Of a DNA stretch of 64,000 bases, positions 47,843 to 56,611 are shown in pieces. Below the pieces are notes generated by a model, which saw only the letters and a list, made by a program, of their open reading frames with translations, did not search any database and was not told where the DNA came from. This stretch comes from Acinetobacter soli (GTDB taxonomy: Bacteria > Pseudomonadota > Gammaproteobacteria > Pseudomonadales > Moraxellaceae): the NCBI RefSeq assembly GCF_000760595.1, contig NZ_BBNM01000008.1, forward strand, positions 62,001-126,000, read 5' to 3'. Made by a program: the position numbers and the translations under genes. Each line of letters opens with the position of its first letter. Within the stretch, counting starts at the first letter, position 1.

Positions 47843-47914
47843 TTTACACTACAACTATTAAATAAATAAGTTTATATATATCAATATGTTAAATCTTAAA
47901 AAATGTAGTGTAAA
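47843..47914. repeat. 11-bp inverted repeat pair beside the IS relic
   Basis: TTTACACTACA (47843-47853) and TGTAGTGTAAA (47904-47914) are exact inverse repeats about 50 bp apart in AT-rich DNA next to the transposase relic. A further TAGTGTA lies at 47821-47827. They may be remnants of transposon ends. Nothing else is seen in this part of the 365-bp gap. Confidence 0.4.
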
Positions 47915-47945
47915 ATGATCATTCAGCTATAAAATAAATTCAGAT

Positions 47946-47980
47946 AAAACTAATGCTTAATTAGTTAAGCATTAGTTTTT
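47946..47980. terminator. Strong bidirectional terminator after wzy and the convergent glycosyltransferase
   Basis: AAAACTAATGCTTAA (47946-47960) and TTAAGCATTAGTTTT (47965-47979) form a perfect 15-bp stem with a 4-nt loop. A and T runs lie on both sides. It lies 10 bp from the stop of the minus-strand glycosyltransferase. Confidence 0.9.
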
Positions 47981-47989
47981 ATAAGAGAT

Positions 47990-48916
47990 TTAAATAAATA
48001 AAAACTTTAAATATCTTATTGCTCTTGAAAATTGAAATCTTCGAACTCTATTAAAAAATACTAAAAATATAGATAATTTCACAAAAATTAGTTTATTAGA
48101 ATAGAATTTTCTTGTTATTAAAATTCTGTTTCTTACTGAGTAATAGTCTGCAATCTGACTTTTACCTTTATTTGTTGAAGCACCATGGGCATGAAAAACT
48201 ATACTCTGAGATGCTATACCAATTGAGAAATCATTTTCTCTAGCTCTATTACAATAATCAATTTCCTCGTAATATAAAAAATAATCTTCACATAACAGAC
48301 CAACATTTTCTAAACAATCACGAGATATAAGCAATGATGCACCAATTACGTAGTCAATTTTTTCTTCAAATTCTTTTTCATTAATAGCATCATTAATCTT
48401 AAGATCACTACCAATTTCTTTCGTAGTACAAAGCCAGGGATTAATTATACCACCTACACCCTGTACATTACTTTTGTTTTCCAACTCTACTAATCTTGAA
48501 CCTACAACTCCATAATTATTATTTTCTAAAAACTTATGAAGCATAAATTTCAAACTATCACTTTGAACGACTGTATCATTATTTAAAATCCAAACATATG
48601 ACATTCTCTCAAACTTCAAAGCAAAATTAATACCAATATTATTTCCACCAGCATAACCATAATTTTTAAAATTTTTAATAAAATAAAATTTCTTATCAAT
48701 CTTGTATGTTAAAGTTTCATCTTCATTTAATGAAATATAATCATTACCATAAAAATCACTTAAATAATTCTCTATTTGTTTAATAGAATTCACATCAGAG
48801 TCATTATCACAAACAATAATTCTAATATTATTAAAGTCATCTAAATTAACTAAACTTTTTAAACAAGCTATAGTTTCTTTAGCAGAATTCCAATTCAATA
48901 CAACAATATATATCAT
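47990..48916 (-). CDS. GT2 glycosyltransferase (rhamnosyltransferase-like)
   Basis: This protein of about 308 residues is a GT-A family 2 enzyme: IYIVVLNWNSAKETIACLKSL at the start, CDNDSD, NYGYAGGNNIGI, the metal-binding WILNNDT and CENVGLL-like EDYFLYYEEIDYC. These blocks are typical of WbbL/RfbF-type rhamnosyltransferases, which fits the upstream rmlBDAC. The ATG at 48914-48916 is chosen over an upstream GTG because a GAG precedes it. It is last in the run rmlB-rmlD-rmlA-rmlC-wzx-GT2-GT2. The rhamnose donor is inferred. Confidence 0.85.
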   Translation of the reverse strand: MIYIVVLNWNSAKETIACLKSLVNLDDFNNIRIIVCDNDSDVNSIKQIENYLSDFYGNDYISLNEDETLTYKIDKKFYFIKNFKNYGYAGGNNIGINFALKFERMSYVWILNNDTVVQSDSLKFMLHKFLENNNYGVVGSRLVELENKSNVQGVGGIINPWLCTTKEIGSDLKINDAINEKEFEEKIDYVIGASLLISRDCLENVGLLCEDYFLYYEEIDYCNRARENDFSIGIASQSIVFHAHGASTNKGKSQIADYYSVRNRILITRKFYSNKLIFVKLSIFLVFFNRVRRFQFSRAIRYLKFLFI

Positions 48917-48934
48917 TACCAACACTCAATTAAT

Positions 48935-49771
48935 TTATTTATATGAATCAACAACTTTACTTGATAAATCATCATAAGTTGTAACAATGCTATCTCTAGG
49001 AGTTGCATTATTTTGCTCAATCATAATCTTTAATTTTGCTAGTGTTGTAAAACGATAAACGCACATTAATAAAGATAAGACTAAACCATAGAAACCATCC
49101 TTATATCCACTTTTTAAAATAAATCTATAAATAAACTCTCTAATACAAGCATATATTACTATTAAAAATGACGACTGTTTTCTTTTATCAAATAATTGTT
49201 TAGCCTCAACCGTTGTATATTTATTTAACTTTTCTAAAAAATGTTCAATATCAATATAATTAAAATGCCATATACATGTTTCATTATTTTTTAAAGTTAT
49301 TATTCTTGCTTGATCAGAAATATTTACAAAATTATGTATAGTACTTCCATATGTCATCATACTTTTTTTGAAAAATCTCATTTGAATATCATCGTGCATA
49401 TTCCAGCCCGTATGTTTAATCTCATGACCAAACATAAAATTTTTTCTAGGAATCCAAATAGCATCAGCTTTATCTTCCTTTGCTATTGCTATTAACTCGT
49501 CTGACAAAGACTTTGGAATTACTTCGTCCGCATCTAAAACCACAACCCATTCATTCGATACTTGGCTTAAAGCGAATGCGCGTGCTGGTTCGGAATATCC
49601 AACTCGCTCAAAATAAAAAATTTTATTTGTATATTTTTTTGCTATTTCTACAGTTTTATCATCACTATACATATCTACTAAAATGATTTCATCTACCCAA
49701 CTAAGTGATTGAAGACATTTTTCAATGTTTTTTTCCTCATTGAGTGTATTTATTAATGCTGAAATTTTCAT
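48935..49771 (-). CDS. GT2 glycosyltransferase, WaaE/KdtX-like
   Basis: This 278-residue GT-A family 2 protein begins KISALINTLNEEKNIEKCL and has SWVDEIILVDMYSDDKT, VVVLDADEVIP (the DxD-type metal site) and the YCS-like EPARAFALSQ block. WaaE-like members add glucose or related sugars to lipid-linked or lipid A acceptors. It overlaps wzx by 4 bp (ATGA) and is followed 9-18 bp later by the next GT2 gene. The gene is AT-rich. Donor and linkage are not predictable. Confidence 0.83.
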   Translation of the reverse strand: MKISALINTLNEEKNIEKCLQSLSWVDEIILVDMYSDDKTVEIAKKYTNKIFYFERVGYSEPARAFALSQVSNEWVVVLDADEVIPKSLSDELIAIAKEDKADAIWIPRKNFMFGHEIKHTGWNMHDDIQMRFFKKSMMTYGSTIHNFVNISDQARIITLKNNETCIWHFNYIDIEHFLEKLNKYTTVEAKQLFDKRKQSSFLIVIYACIREFIYRFILKSGYKDGFYGLVLSLLMCVYRFTTLAKLKIMIEQNNATPRDSIVTTYDDLSSKVVDSYK

Positions 49772-51060
49772 TTTATAACCTTCAATTTTAACTCAGTAAA
49801 TGCTTCGCGCCAGTATTTAAATGGACTATTTCCTGTTTTCAATATAACACAGAACATTGAGAAACAGATTATTAGCTCTACCAAAATATTTGCCAAAACA
49901 GCACCATAATTAGATAGAAATTTCACAAAAAAGACAAAAACAAAAACATTGACTACAGATGAATACATAATAATCTTACTGAATGCTTTTTCTAAACCAG
50001 CAGGAATCATAATTAAATTTGCAAATATTATAGCCAACATTACTAATATTGGTAATGGCGAAAATAATTTTAGCAAATACCCAGCTTCTTCAAACTCAGA
50101 ACCAAATAATAAATTTACAATAAAATTGGATAAAACAAAAATAATAAAACTTCCAGTAGAAAATAAAGCTAGTAATATATATATAATTTTCATTGTTGAA
50201 GCTAATGCATTAGCTTTATCTTCATGAAACATCCTAACTTGATTTGGAAAAAAAGCATTACTAATCGGAGAACATAGACTAATTGAAGCTCGTATAAGCT
50301 TTTCAGCTATATAGTAATTTGCGACCAAAGAAGGAGGTAGCATTAAACCAAGGAAAAAAGTATTACAACTTAAATATAGATTTCCAAAAATATTTGGAAT
50401 AAAAATAATCCAACTATATTTTAACTGTTTTATAAAAAAATCTTTTTCAGATATTTTCTTTTCAGAAAATTTAAATATTTTTAGTAACTTAGGTATTAAT
50501 ATAAATCCAGCTAATAAACCACCTGCTGATTGAAGAAAAACTGCCCAATATATATCAGCTTCAGTTTTAACACACAGCAGCAATAAAATAAATAGCAATA
50601 CTCTAGATAAAATCTGAATAAAACTCACATATTTTAATTGCTCTAAACCCTGAAATAACCATTGCGGATAAATGATATTCCCTATTACAGCAGTACATGC
50701 TAACAAATATAAGATTAAATCATTTCCAATACGTTCGAAAAATAATCCTGACAGATATAATATAAAAATTAAAACACTCGAGAGAATAATTTTTATAATT
50801 GTTACAGTACCCCAGATTTCAAAAAGTTTATTATTATCATTTCTATAAACTGCTACATCTTTAGCAGCGCTCAAATTAAATCCAAAATCACTTAAAATCA
50901 GAAGTATTTGCGAAATAGCCATCGCAAATACTACTTTTCCTAAACTATCAGCACCTAAAACTCTTGCTAAGTAAGGTAAAGCCAATAACGGAAGTACTAA
51001 ATTGATTAATTGTACCAATGTTAATGATATAGCATTTTCTGTTATCTTATTTAGTTTCAT
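49768..51060 (-). CDS. wzx: O-antigen/capsule repeat-unit flippase Wzx
   Basis: This 430-residue protein has about 12 membrane segments and is a polysaccharide-synthesis flippase of the MOP superfamily. ENAISLTLVQLINLVLPLLALPYLARVLG at the start and YPQWLFQGLEQLKYVSFIQI near residue 140 are classic RfbX/Wzx features. This differs from the MurJ-like flippase of module A. It follows rmlC by 3 bp and overlaps the GT2 gene by 4 bp. It should export the rhamnose/mannose-type unit of module B for polymerisation by Wzy. Strong AT bias is typical of wzx genes. Confidence 0.9.
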   Translation of the reverse strand: MKLNKITENAISLTLVQLINLVLPLLALPYLARVLGADSLGKVVFAMAISQILLILSDFGFNLSAAKDVAVYRNDNNKLFEIWGTVTIIKIILSSVLIFILYLSGLFFERIGNDLILYLLACTAVIGNIIYPQWLFQGLEQLKYVSFIQILSRVLLFILLLLCVKTEADIYWAVFLQSAGGLLAGFILIPKLLKIFKFSEKKISEKDFFIKQLKYSWIIFIPNIFGNLYLSCNTFFLGLMLPPSLVANYYIAEKLIRASISLCSPISNAFFPNQVRMFHEDKANALASTMKIIYILLALFSTGSFIIFVLSNFIVNLLFGSEFEEAGYLLKLFSPLPILVMLAIIFANLIMIPAGLEKAFSKIIMYSSVVNVFVFVFFVKFLSNYGAVLANILVELIICFSMFCVILKTGNSPFKYWREAFTELKLKVIK

Positions 51061-51063
51061 AAC

Positions 51064-51630
51064 TTATTCGTCATTTTTTAACTCATGAAAGAAATTAGCT
51101 TTTTCATCTTTCTCAGTTAGCTTTATATTCAATCCTTCTTCAATAGGCCAATCAATCGCAAGATCTGGATCATTCCATACAATACTTCTTTCACATTCCT
51201 TAGAGTAGTAATTCGTGGTCTTATATAAAAACTGAGTATTATCTTCGAGTGCTATAAAGCCATGTGCAAAACCAGCAGGAATCCAAAACTGTTTGTGGTT
51301 TTCACCTGTAAGCTCAAGCCCTACCCACTCCCCAAATGTTGGTGAGTTTTCACGAATATCTACTGCCACATCCCACGCTCGGCCCTGTACCACACGTACC
51401 AGTTTACCTTGCGCATGCGGATTAAGCTGATAATGCAAACCGCGCAATACGCCTTTTTGTGAAAACGAGTGATTATCTTGTACAAATTGTGGCACATCTA
51501 AATCACGCTCAGTAAGCGCCTGCTCAAAGTTTTTTTGGTTAAAACTTTCCATAAACCAGCCACGGTCATCACCAAATACACGCGGCTCTAAAATGAGTAA
51601 ACCATTGATTTTAGTTTCAATAATATTCAT
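51064..51630 (-). CDS. rmlC: dTDP-4-dehydrorhamnose 3,5-epimerase
   Basis: This 188-residue cupin-fold enzyme has VLRGLHYQ with the catalytic His (about residue 63), GRAWDVAVDIRENSPTFG, FAHGFIALED and the catalytic Tyr region KTTNYYSKECERSI. It performs the third step of dTDP-L-rhamnose synthesis. It follows rmlA by 67 bp and precedes wzx by 3 bp. GC content is still ordinary here and drops in the next gene, so the rml genes look compositionally distinct from the AT-rich flippase and glycosyltransferases. Confidence 0.95.
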   Translation of the reverse strand: MNIIETKINGLLILEPRVFGDDRGWFMESFNQKNFEQALTERDLDVPQFVQDNHSFSQKGVLRGLHYQLNPHAQGKLVRVVQGRAWDVAVDIRENSPTFGEWVGLELTGENHKQFWIPAGFAHGFIALEDNTQFLYKTTNYYSKECERSIVWNDPDLAIDWPIEEGLNIKLTEKDEKANFFHELKNDE

Positions 51631-51697
51631 TACGACAATATCCAGTGTAGTTTATATGCAAGGCATCATGTTGATTTAGATAATGACTTGATTACAT

Positions 51698-52588
51698 TTA
51701 TTTTGAATGTTCTTGATGCAATTTTAACAAGTACTGACCATATCCAGTTTTCTTAAAAAATTCACCACGTGCTTTAAGTTGGTTTAAATCGATCCAGCCA
51801 TTGTTAAAAGAAATCTCTTCTAAACTGGCAACTTTTAAACCCTGACGATGCTCAATGGTTTGTACAAACTGACTCGCTTCAATCAGTGAATCATGTGTAC
51901 CTGTATCTAGCCATGCAAAACCTCGGCCAAGTACTTCTACATTTAGCGCTTGTTGCTGTAAATAAATATTATTTACGTCGGTAATTTCAAGCTCCCCGCG
52001 ATGTGATGGTTTAATATTTTTGGCAATCTCAACCACCGAATTGTCGTAAAAATATAAACCCGTCACTGCATAATTCGATTTTGGCTGCTCTGGTTTTTCT
52101 TCAATACTTAAAGCTTTACCCGATGCATCAAAATCGACCACACCAAAACGCTCTGGATCACTCACATAGTAGCCAAATACTGTTGCACCCGTCTGTTGCT
52201 CGGCTGCACGCTTGAGCTGCTGCCCAAAACTTTGACCGTAAAAAATATTGTCACCCAAAATTAGGGTGACATTATCTTGACCAATAAACTCTTCGCCCAA
52301 AATAAATGCTTGAGCAAGCCCGTCAGGAGACGGTTGAACTTTGTAAGAGAGTTTGATTCCAAGTTCTTCCCCCGTACCTAAAAGTTTTTCAAAATTTGGT
52401 AAGTCTTCTGGGGTAGATATAATTAAAATTTCACTAATCCCTGCCAGCATAAGTACAGACAGTGGATAATAAATCATGGGTTTGTCATAAATTGGGAGTA
52501 GCTGTTTTGATGTACCCATGGTAATTGGATACAAGCGTGTGCCAGAGCCGCCCGCTAAAATAATCCCTTTACGGTTTGTTTGTGTCAT
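51698..52588 (-). CDS. rmlA: Glucose-1-phosphate thymidylyltransferase
   Basis: This 296-residue nucleotidyltransferase has [16 protein letters not shown] (about residues 8-23), [27 protein letters not shown] and [19 protein letters not shown]. It makes dTDP-glucose, the first step of the rhamnose pathway. It overlaps the rmlD stop by 4 bp, showing translational coupling within rmlB-rmlD-rmlA-rmlC. Confidence 0.96.
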   Translation of the reverse strand: MTQTNRKGIILAGGSGTRLYPITMGTSKQLLPIYDKPMIYYPLSVLMLAGISEILIISTPEDLPNFEKLLGTGEELGIKLSYKVQPSPDGLAQAFILGEEFIGQDNVTLILGDNIFYGQSFGQQLKRAAEQQTGATVFGYYVSDPERFGVVDFDASGKALSIEEKPEQPKSNYAVTGLYFYDNSVVEIAKNIKPSHRGELEITDVNNIYLQQQALNVEVLGRGFAWLDTGTHDSLIEASQFVQTIEHRQGLKVASLEEISFNNGWIDLNQLKARGEFFKKTGYGQYLLKLHQEHSK

Positions 52589-53493
52589 GGGAGAAGTTCC
52601 TCTAATACTTGTGTTACACCTTGCTGCCAGTGAGGAAGATGCAATTTAAAATTTTGTTCTAGCTTGTTGGTGTTTAAACGTGAATTAAGCGGGCGTTTTG
52701 CCGGTGTTGGGTATGCCGATGTTTCAATGGGATTTACTTTATTTAAAGCTAAAACTTGTCCTGCATGTCGTGCATGTGCAAAAACAAATTGAGCGTAATC
52801 ATGCCATGTGGTTTCACCTTTTGGCGCCAAATGATAATGACCATGCAGATTTTGTTTTTCAGTTTCAGATTGTAAGGTGTAATAGCGAATCGCTTGAGCC
52901 GTAACATCAGCAATCAGTGCTGCGCCTGTAGGCACCCCAACCTGATCATGAATGATACTCAGCTCTTCTTTGGTCTGAGCCAGTTTGAGCATGGTTTTTA
53001 TAAAGTTATTGCCTCGTGCGGCATATACCCAGCAGGTACGAAAGTTTAAAAACCGAACATTGCTCTGTTCAAGTGCTAACTCGCCTTCACGTTTGGTGAG
53101 GCCATAGTAATTCACTGGTGAGGTTTGATCATCTTCATTCCATGGAGTAATACCTTCTCCACTAAAAACATAGTCAGTCGAGTAATGAATCAACAGTGCA
53201 TGATGCTTTTTGCACTCACTAGCCAAATGCTTCACTGCTTGCGCATTGATAAGCTGTGCCTGTTGCTGATCAGATTCGGCTTTATCAACTGCAGTATATG
53301 CGGTGGCATTCACGACGATATCTGGATTAATTTTATCAAACACATCAGAAATGGCAGCAAAATCTGCAACATTGCCACTGAAGCCTTCAGATGACATATT
53401 ACGATCAAGTGTAACCACTTCGCCAAGCGGTTGGAGTGCGCGTTGCAACTCCCATCCAACTTGACCATTTTTTCCAAGCAACAGTATTTTCAT
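52585..53493 (-). CDS. rmlD: dTDP-4-dehydrorhamnose reductase
   Basis: This protein of about 302 residues is an [23 protein letters not shown] at the start, [13 protein letters not shown] and the active site [11 protein letters not shown] with [10 protein letters not shown] (Tyr-x3-Lys). It reduces the 4-keto group with NAD(P)H to give dTDP-L-rhamnose. The ATG at 53491-53493 is preferred over an upstream in-frame TTG that adds four residues. It follows rmlB by 13 bp and overlaps rmlA by 4 bp. Confidence 0.95.
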   Translation of the reverse strand: MKILLLGKNGQVGWELQRALQPLGEVVTLDRNMSSEGFSGNVADFAAISDVFDKINPDIVVNATAYTAVDKAESDQQQAQLINAQAVKHLASECKKHHALLIHYSTDYVFSGEGITPWNEDDQTSPVNYYGLTKREGELALEQSNVRFLNFRTCWVYAARGNNFIKTMLKLAQTKEELSIIHDQVGVPTGAALIADVTAQAIRYYTLQSETEKQNLHGHYHLAPKGETTWHDYAQFVFAHARHAGQVLALNKVNPIETSAYPTPAKRPLNSRLNTNKLEQNFKLHLPHWQQGVTQVLEELLP

Positions 53494-53506
53494 AGTTTCA
53501 CGCAAC

Positions 53507-54589
53507 TTAATTCATCTTTTCGGTGGTTGTATACTGTTGCTGAATCCAGTTTTGATATTCACCACTTTGAATATGCTGTACCCAGTCTTGATTGTTTAAG
53601 TACCACTGCACTGTTTTTCTAAGGCCTGTCTTAAAGCTTTCTTGCGGCACCCAGCCTAAATCTTGCTGGATTTTACTTGCATCAATCGCATAGCGCAAAT
53701 CATGTCCCGGACGATCTGTCACATAAGTGATCAGGTCCTGATAACGTGCTAAAGCTTCAGGTTTGTTTGGAGCAAGCTCTTCTAAAAGTTCGCAAATTGC
53801 TTTTACCACATCAATATTTTTTTGCTCGTTGTGACCGCCAATGTTGTAAGTTTCACCCACTGCTGCTTCTGTGACTACTTTATAAAGTGCGCGGGCATGA
53901 TCTTCTACATACAACCAGTCACGAATTTGTGTACCATTTCCATATACAGGTAGTGGCTTACCCGCCAGTGCATTTAAAATCACCAGCGGAATGAGTTTTT
54001 CAGGGAAATGGAACGGCCCATAGTTGTTTGAACAATTGGTGAGTACAACTGGTAAGCCGTACGTACGGTACCATGCTCTAACCAAGTGATCCGAACTGGC
54101 TTTACTGGCAGAGTAAGGTGAACTTGGAGCATAAGGTGTTGTTTCTAAAAACAGATCTTCTGTACCTTCTAAATCGCCATACACTTCATCTGTTGAAATA
54201 TGATGAAATCGAAATGCTTGTTTTTTATTTTGATCTAGTTGATTCCAGTAATGGCGTGCTGCCTCAAGTAGTTGGTAGGTACCAATAATATTGGTTTCAA
54301 TAAACGCCGCAGGGCCAGTAATTGAACGGTCGACATGCGATTCAGCAGCTAAATGCATCACAGCATCGGGTTGGAAATTTTCAAATAATTCATCTAAAGC
54401 AGCACGATCACAAATATCGGTTTGTGAAAATGTGTACCGTGGATGATGTGCGACTGAAGCAAGTGACTCTAAGTTGCCTGCATAGGTGAGTTTATCGACA
54501 TTTAATACTTCGTTTTCTGTATTTTCAATAACATGACGAATAACGGCTGAACCAATAAAACCCGCGCCACCTGTAATTAATATTTTCAT
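53507..54589 (-). CDS. rmlB: dTDP-glucose 4,6-dehydratase
   Basis: This 360-residue extended SDR has [15 protein letters not shown] (residues 5-19), [15 protein letters not shown], the catalytic [11 protein letters not shown] (Asp-Glu pair) and [14 protein letters not shown] (Tyr-x3-Lys). It converts dTDP-glucose to the 4-keto-6-deoxy sugar. It is the first gene of the minus-strand run that ends at 47990 and is divergent from wza, so the shared 465-bp gap controls both directions. Confidence 0.97.
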   Translation of the reverse strand: MKILITGGAGFIGSAVIRHVIENTENEVLNVDKLTYAGNLESLASVAHHPRYTFSQTDICDRAALDELFENFQPDAVMHLAAESHVDRSITGPAAFIETNIIGTYQLLEAARHYWNQLDQNKKQAFRFHHISTDEVYGDLEGTEDLFLETTPYAPSSPYSASKASSDHLVRAWYRTYGLPVVLTNCSNNYGPFHFPEKLIPLVILNALAGKPLPVYGNGTQIRDWLYVEDHARALYKVVTEAAVGETYNIGGHNEQKNIDVVKAICELLEELAPNKPEALARYQDLITYVTDRPGHDLRYAIDASKIQQDLGWVPQESFKTGLRKTVQWYLNNQDWVQHIQSGEYQNWIQQQYTTTEKMN

Positions 54590-55054
54590 ATATTTCCTGT
54601 AATACGACTTAAATGCTTGATCTATCAGTTGGTTGATTCATCTTATGGAAGAAATCGTCTTTATCTATGTTTAAAATAGAATATGTTTATGACATATTTG
54701 ATAAAAACCGTTATCTGGCCTTTATCTCTTTAAAAAATTTAATTTACAACTTAAATTCATATTTAACTTAGCCGCAAATAATAGCTTCGATTTCAAGGTT
54801 TTTAAATAGAAAACTTCAAGCATTTAAAGCAATTTTCTCAAGCATGAGCACTATAGTTGTAAAAAAGTAAAAAATGACGAGAGAAGATCATTTTGCCAAT
54901 AGTGTGAAGGCTTTTTCGTTCAGACTCATTTTTTCGCTAAACATACAAACTTAAGTTGAAAACGCTATAACTCTCATAAATTATGGTCTAGAATGTCGCG
55001 TTATAACGACATTTTAAAATATCACGCTAAAGCTTACAATCTAAGGGTTTCAAT
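54590..55054. promoter_or_regulatory. Divergent rmlB / wza control region
   Basis: This 465-bp AT-rich gap should hold promoters for rmlB (minus) and wza (plus). AATGTCG (54992-54998) and CGACATT (55007-55013) form an inverted repeat about 40 bp before the wza start, next to a possible -10 (TAGAAT 54989-54994). No JUMPstart/ops element or coding frame is seen. Confidence 0.45.
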
Positions 55055-56158
55055 GTGAAGTATAAAAGCACTTTACTTTTTTTATCGTCCTGTTTTATAG
55101 GTTTATCAGGTTGTGCCGTTACTTCAGGTTTGCAAACACACGACATACCTGAACAAGGCACTTATGTAACCGATCAGGGCGCTCAGGTTTCAATTGTACA
55201 GCTCAACCAAACCAATTTGCCTAAACTACAGCCCGCTGAAAATATTCGCTATCAATCGGATATTGCAGCTTTATTTAGAACATCACACCAGTTATACCGC
55301 TTAAGAGCAGGTGATGTTTTATCTATACAGCTTTGGGCCTATCCTGAAATTACACCTCCTCTTCAAGATGGAAATAACATTAAAGGCATTGGTTACCCTA
55401 TTGATAGTAATGGGAGTATCTACTTACCCTTAATTGGAAAAGTACAAGCACAGGGTAAAAGTGTTTCCGAGCTGACTCAGCACCTCCGCTCCAGATTTGC
55501 TCAGTACTTAAAAGCGCCAGATGTCGTGGTTCGTGTACTCTCTTATGAAGGTAGCCGTTACTTTGTAAATGGCCAAGTCATGAAAAGCGGACAATATACC
55601 TTAAATGATCAGCCAATCAGTATTTACACAGCGCTCAGTATGGCCGGTGGCGTAAATACCGAAACAGGTGACAATACCTCTATTCAGCTCATTCGTAATG
55701 GTAAAACCTTCGATTTAAATGCAATAAGCCTAGAAAAACAGGGTTATTCTTTACACAATTTATTGATTCAACCCAACGATACGATTTTTGTAAATACCAA
55801 ACAAAATCAGAAACTTTACGTGATGGGTGAGTCGAACAAAAGTCAAGCACTTGCTTTACGCGATCAGGGCATGACTTTAAGTGATGTACTGGGTGAAAGC
55901 GAAGGGATTAACCCATATTCGGCTAGTGCTGCCCGAATTTACGTGATGCGTACGAACTTACAAGATCGTACGTCAAAGCTGTATCATTTAGATTTGTCTA
56001 ACCTCGGCAACTTGGCTTTGGCCAATCAGTTCCAGATGCAAAAAAATGATATTGTGTATATCGATGCAACGGGCCTGACTCGCTGGCAACGTGTGATTGG
56101 GCAAATCGTTCCATTCGCAAGCGCAATTTATTCATTTAAGATTCTTGGAAATAACTAA
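55055..56158 (+). CDS. wza: Outer-membrane polysaccharide export lipoprotein Wza
   Basis: This 367-residue lipoprotein has a signal peptide and lipobox LSGC with Cys20. It has a polysaccharide-export (PES) domain (YRLRAGDVLSIQLW, about residues 85-98), two SLBB-type domains (YFVNGQVMKSGQYTL; KLYVMGESNKSQAL) and a C-terminal helix that forms the octameric pore in the outer membrane. The start is GTG: AAGGG lies 7 bp before it and the overlapping ATG is out of frame. It heads wza-wzb-wzc and exports the capsule polymer. Confidence 0.95.
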   Translation: MKYKSTLLFLSSCFIGLSGCAVTSGLQTHDIPEQGTYVTDQGAQVSIVQLNQTNLPKLQPAENIRYQSDIAALFRTSHQLYRLRAGDVLSIQLWAYPEITPPLQDGNNIKGIGYPIDSNGSIYLPLIGKVQAQGKSVSELTQHLRSRFAQYLKAPDVVVRVLSYEGSRYFVNGQVMKSGQYTLNDQPISIYTALSMAGGVNTETGDNTSIQLIRNGKTFDLNAISLEKQGYSLHNLLIQPNDTIFVNTKQNQKLYVMGESNKSQALALRDQGMTLSDVLGESEGINPYSASAARIYVMRTNLQDRTSKLYHLDLSNLGNLALANQFQMQKNDIVYIDATGLTRWQRVIGQIVPFASAIYSFKILGNN

Positions 56159-56159
56159 A

Positions 56160-56588
56160 ATGCAAATCCAAAATGTTTTGGTCATTTGTGTGGGTAATAT
56201 TTGCCGCAGCCCGATGGCCGAATATCTGCTAAAACAAAAGCATCCTGAGTTACATATAGAATCGGCCGGTATTTCTGGTTTGACTGGCCATAGTGCAGAT
56301 GATAAAGCCATTCAATGTATGGATGCCTTAAATATTGATATGCGCAACCATGTGGCACGTAAGTTGAATGCAGAGATGATCAAGAAAGCCGATCTTGTGC
56401 TAGTCATGAGCAATAATCAGCAAAAGCACATTGAGCAGACTTGGCCATTTGCCAAGGGCAAAACCTTTCGACTTGGGCATTGGAAAGGGCAGAATGTACC
56501 CGACCCATATCAGCATGATCAGGCCTTTTTTGACCAAACTTGTATCAACATTCAGTCGTATGTCGCGGACTGGGCATCACATCTATAA
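56160..56588 (+). CDS. wzb: Low-molecular-weight protein tyrosine phosphatase Wzb
   Basis: This 142-residue protein has the phosphatase loop ICVGNICRSPMAE (Cys10-x5-Arg16) and the general-acid Asp in VPDPYQHD. It dephosphorylates Wzc and so cycles capsule assembly. The ATG at 56160-56162 is chosen: it follows the wza stop by one base and the protein then starts right before the P-loop. A longer frame inside wza would add 21 unconserved residues. Confidence 0.95.
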   Translation: MQIQNVLVICVGNICRSPMAEYLLKQKHPELHIESAGISGLTGHSADDKAIQCMDALNIDMRNHVARKLNAEMIKKADLVLVMSNNQQKHIEQTWPFAKGKTFRLGHWKGQNVPDPYQHDQAFFDQTCINIQSYVADWASHL

Positions 56589-56611
56589 TTTGAAGAAGTA
56601 ACATCGACACT

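Noticed and set aside
56097..56159. Longer wzb start inside wza
   Set aside because: It would add 21 unconserved residues before the phosphatase loop. The ATG at 56160 sits one base after the wza stop.
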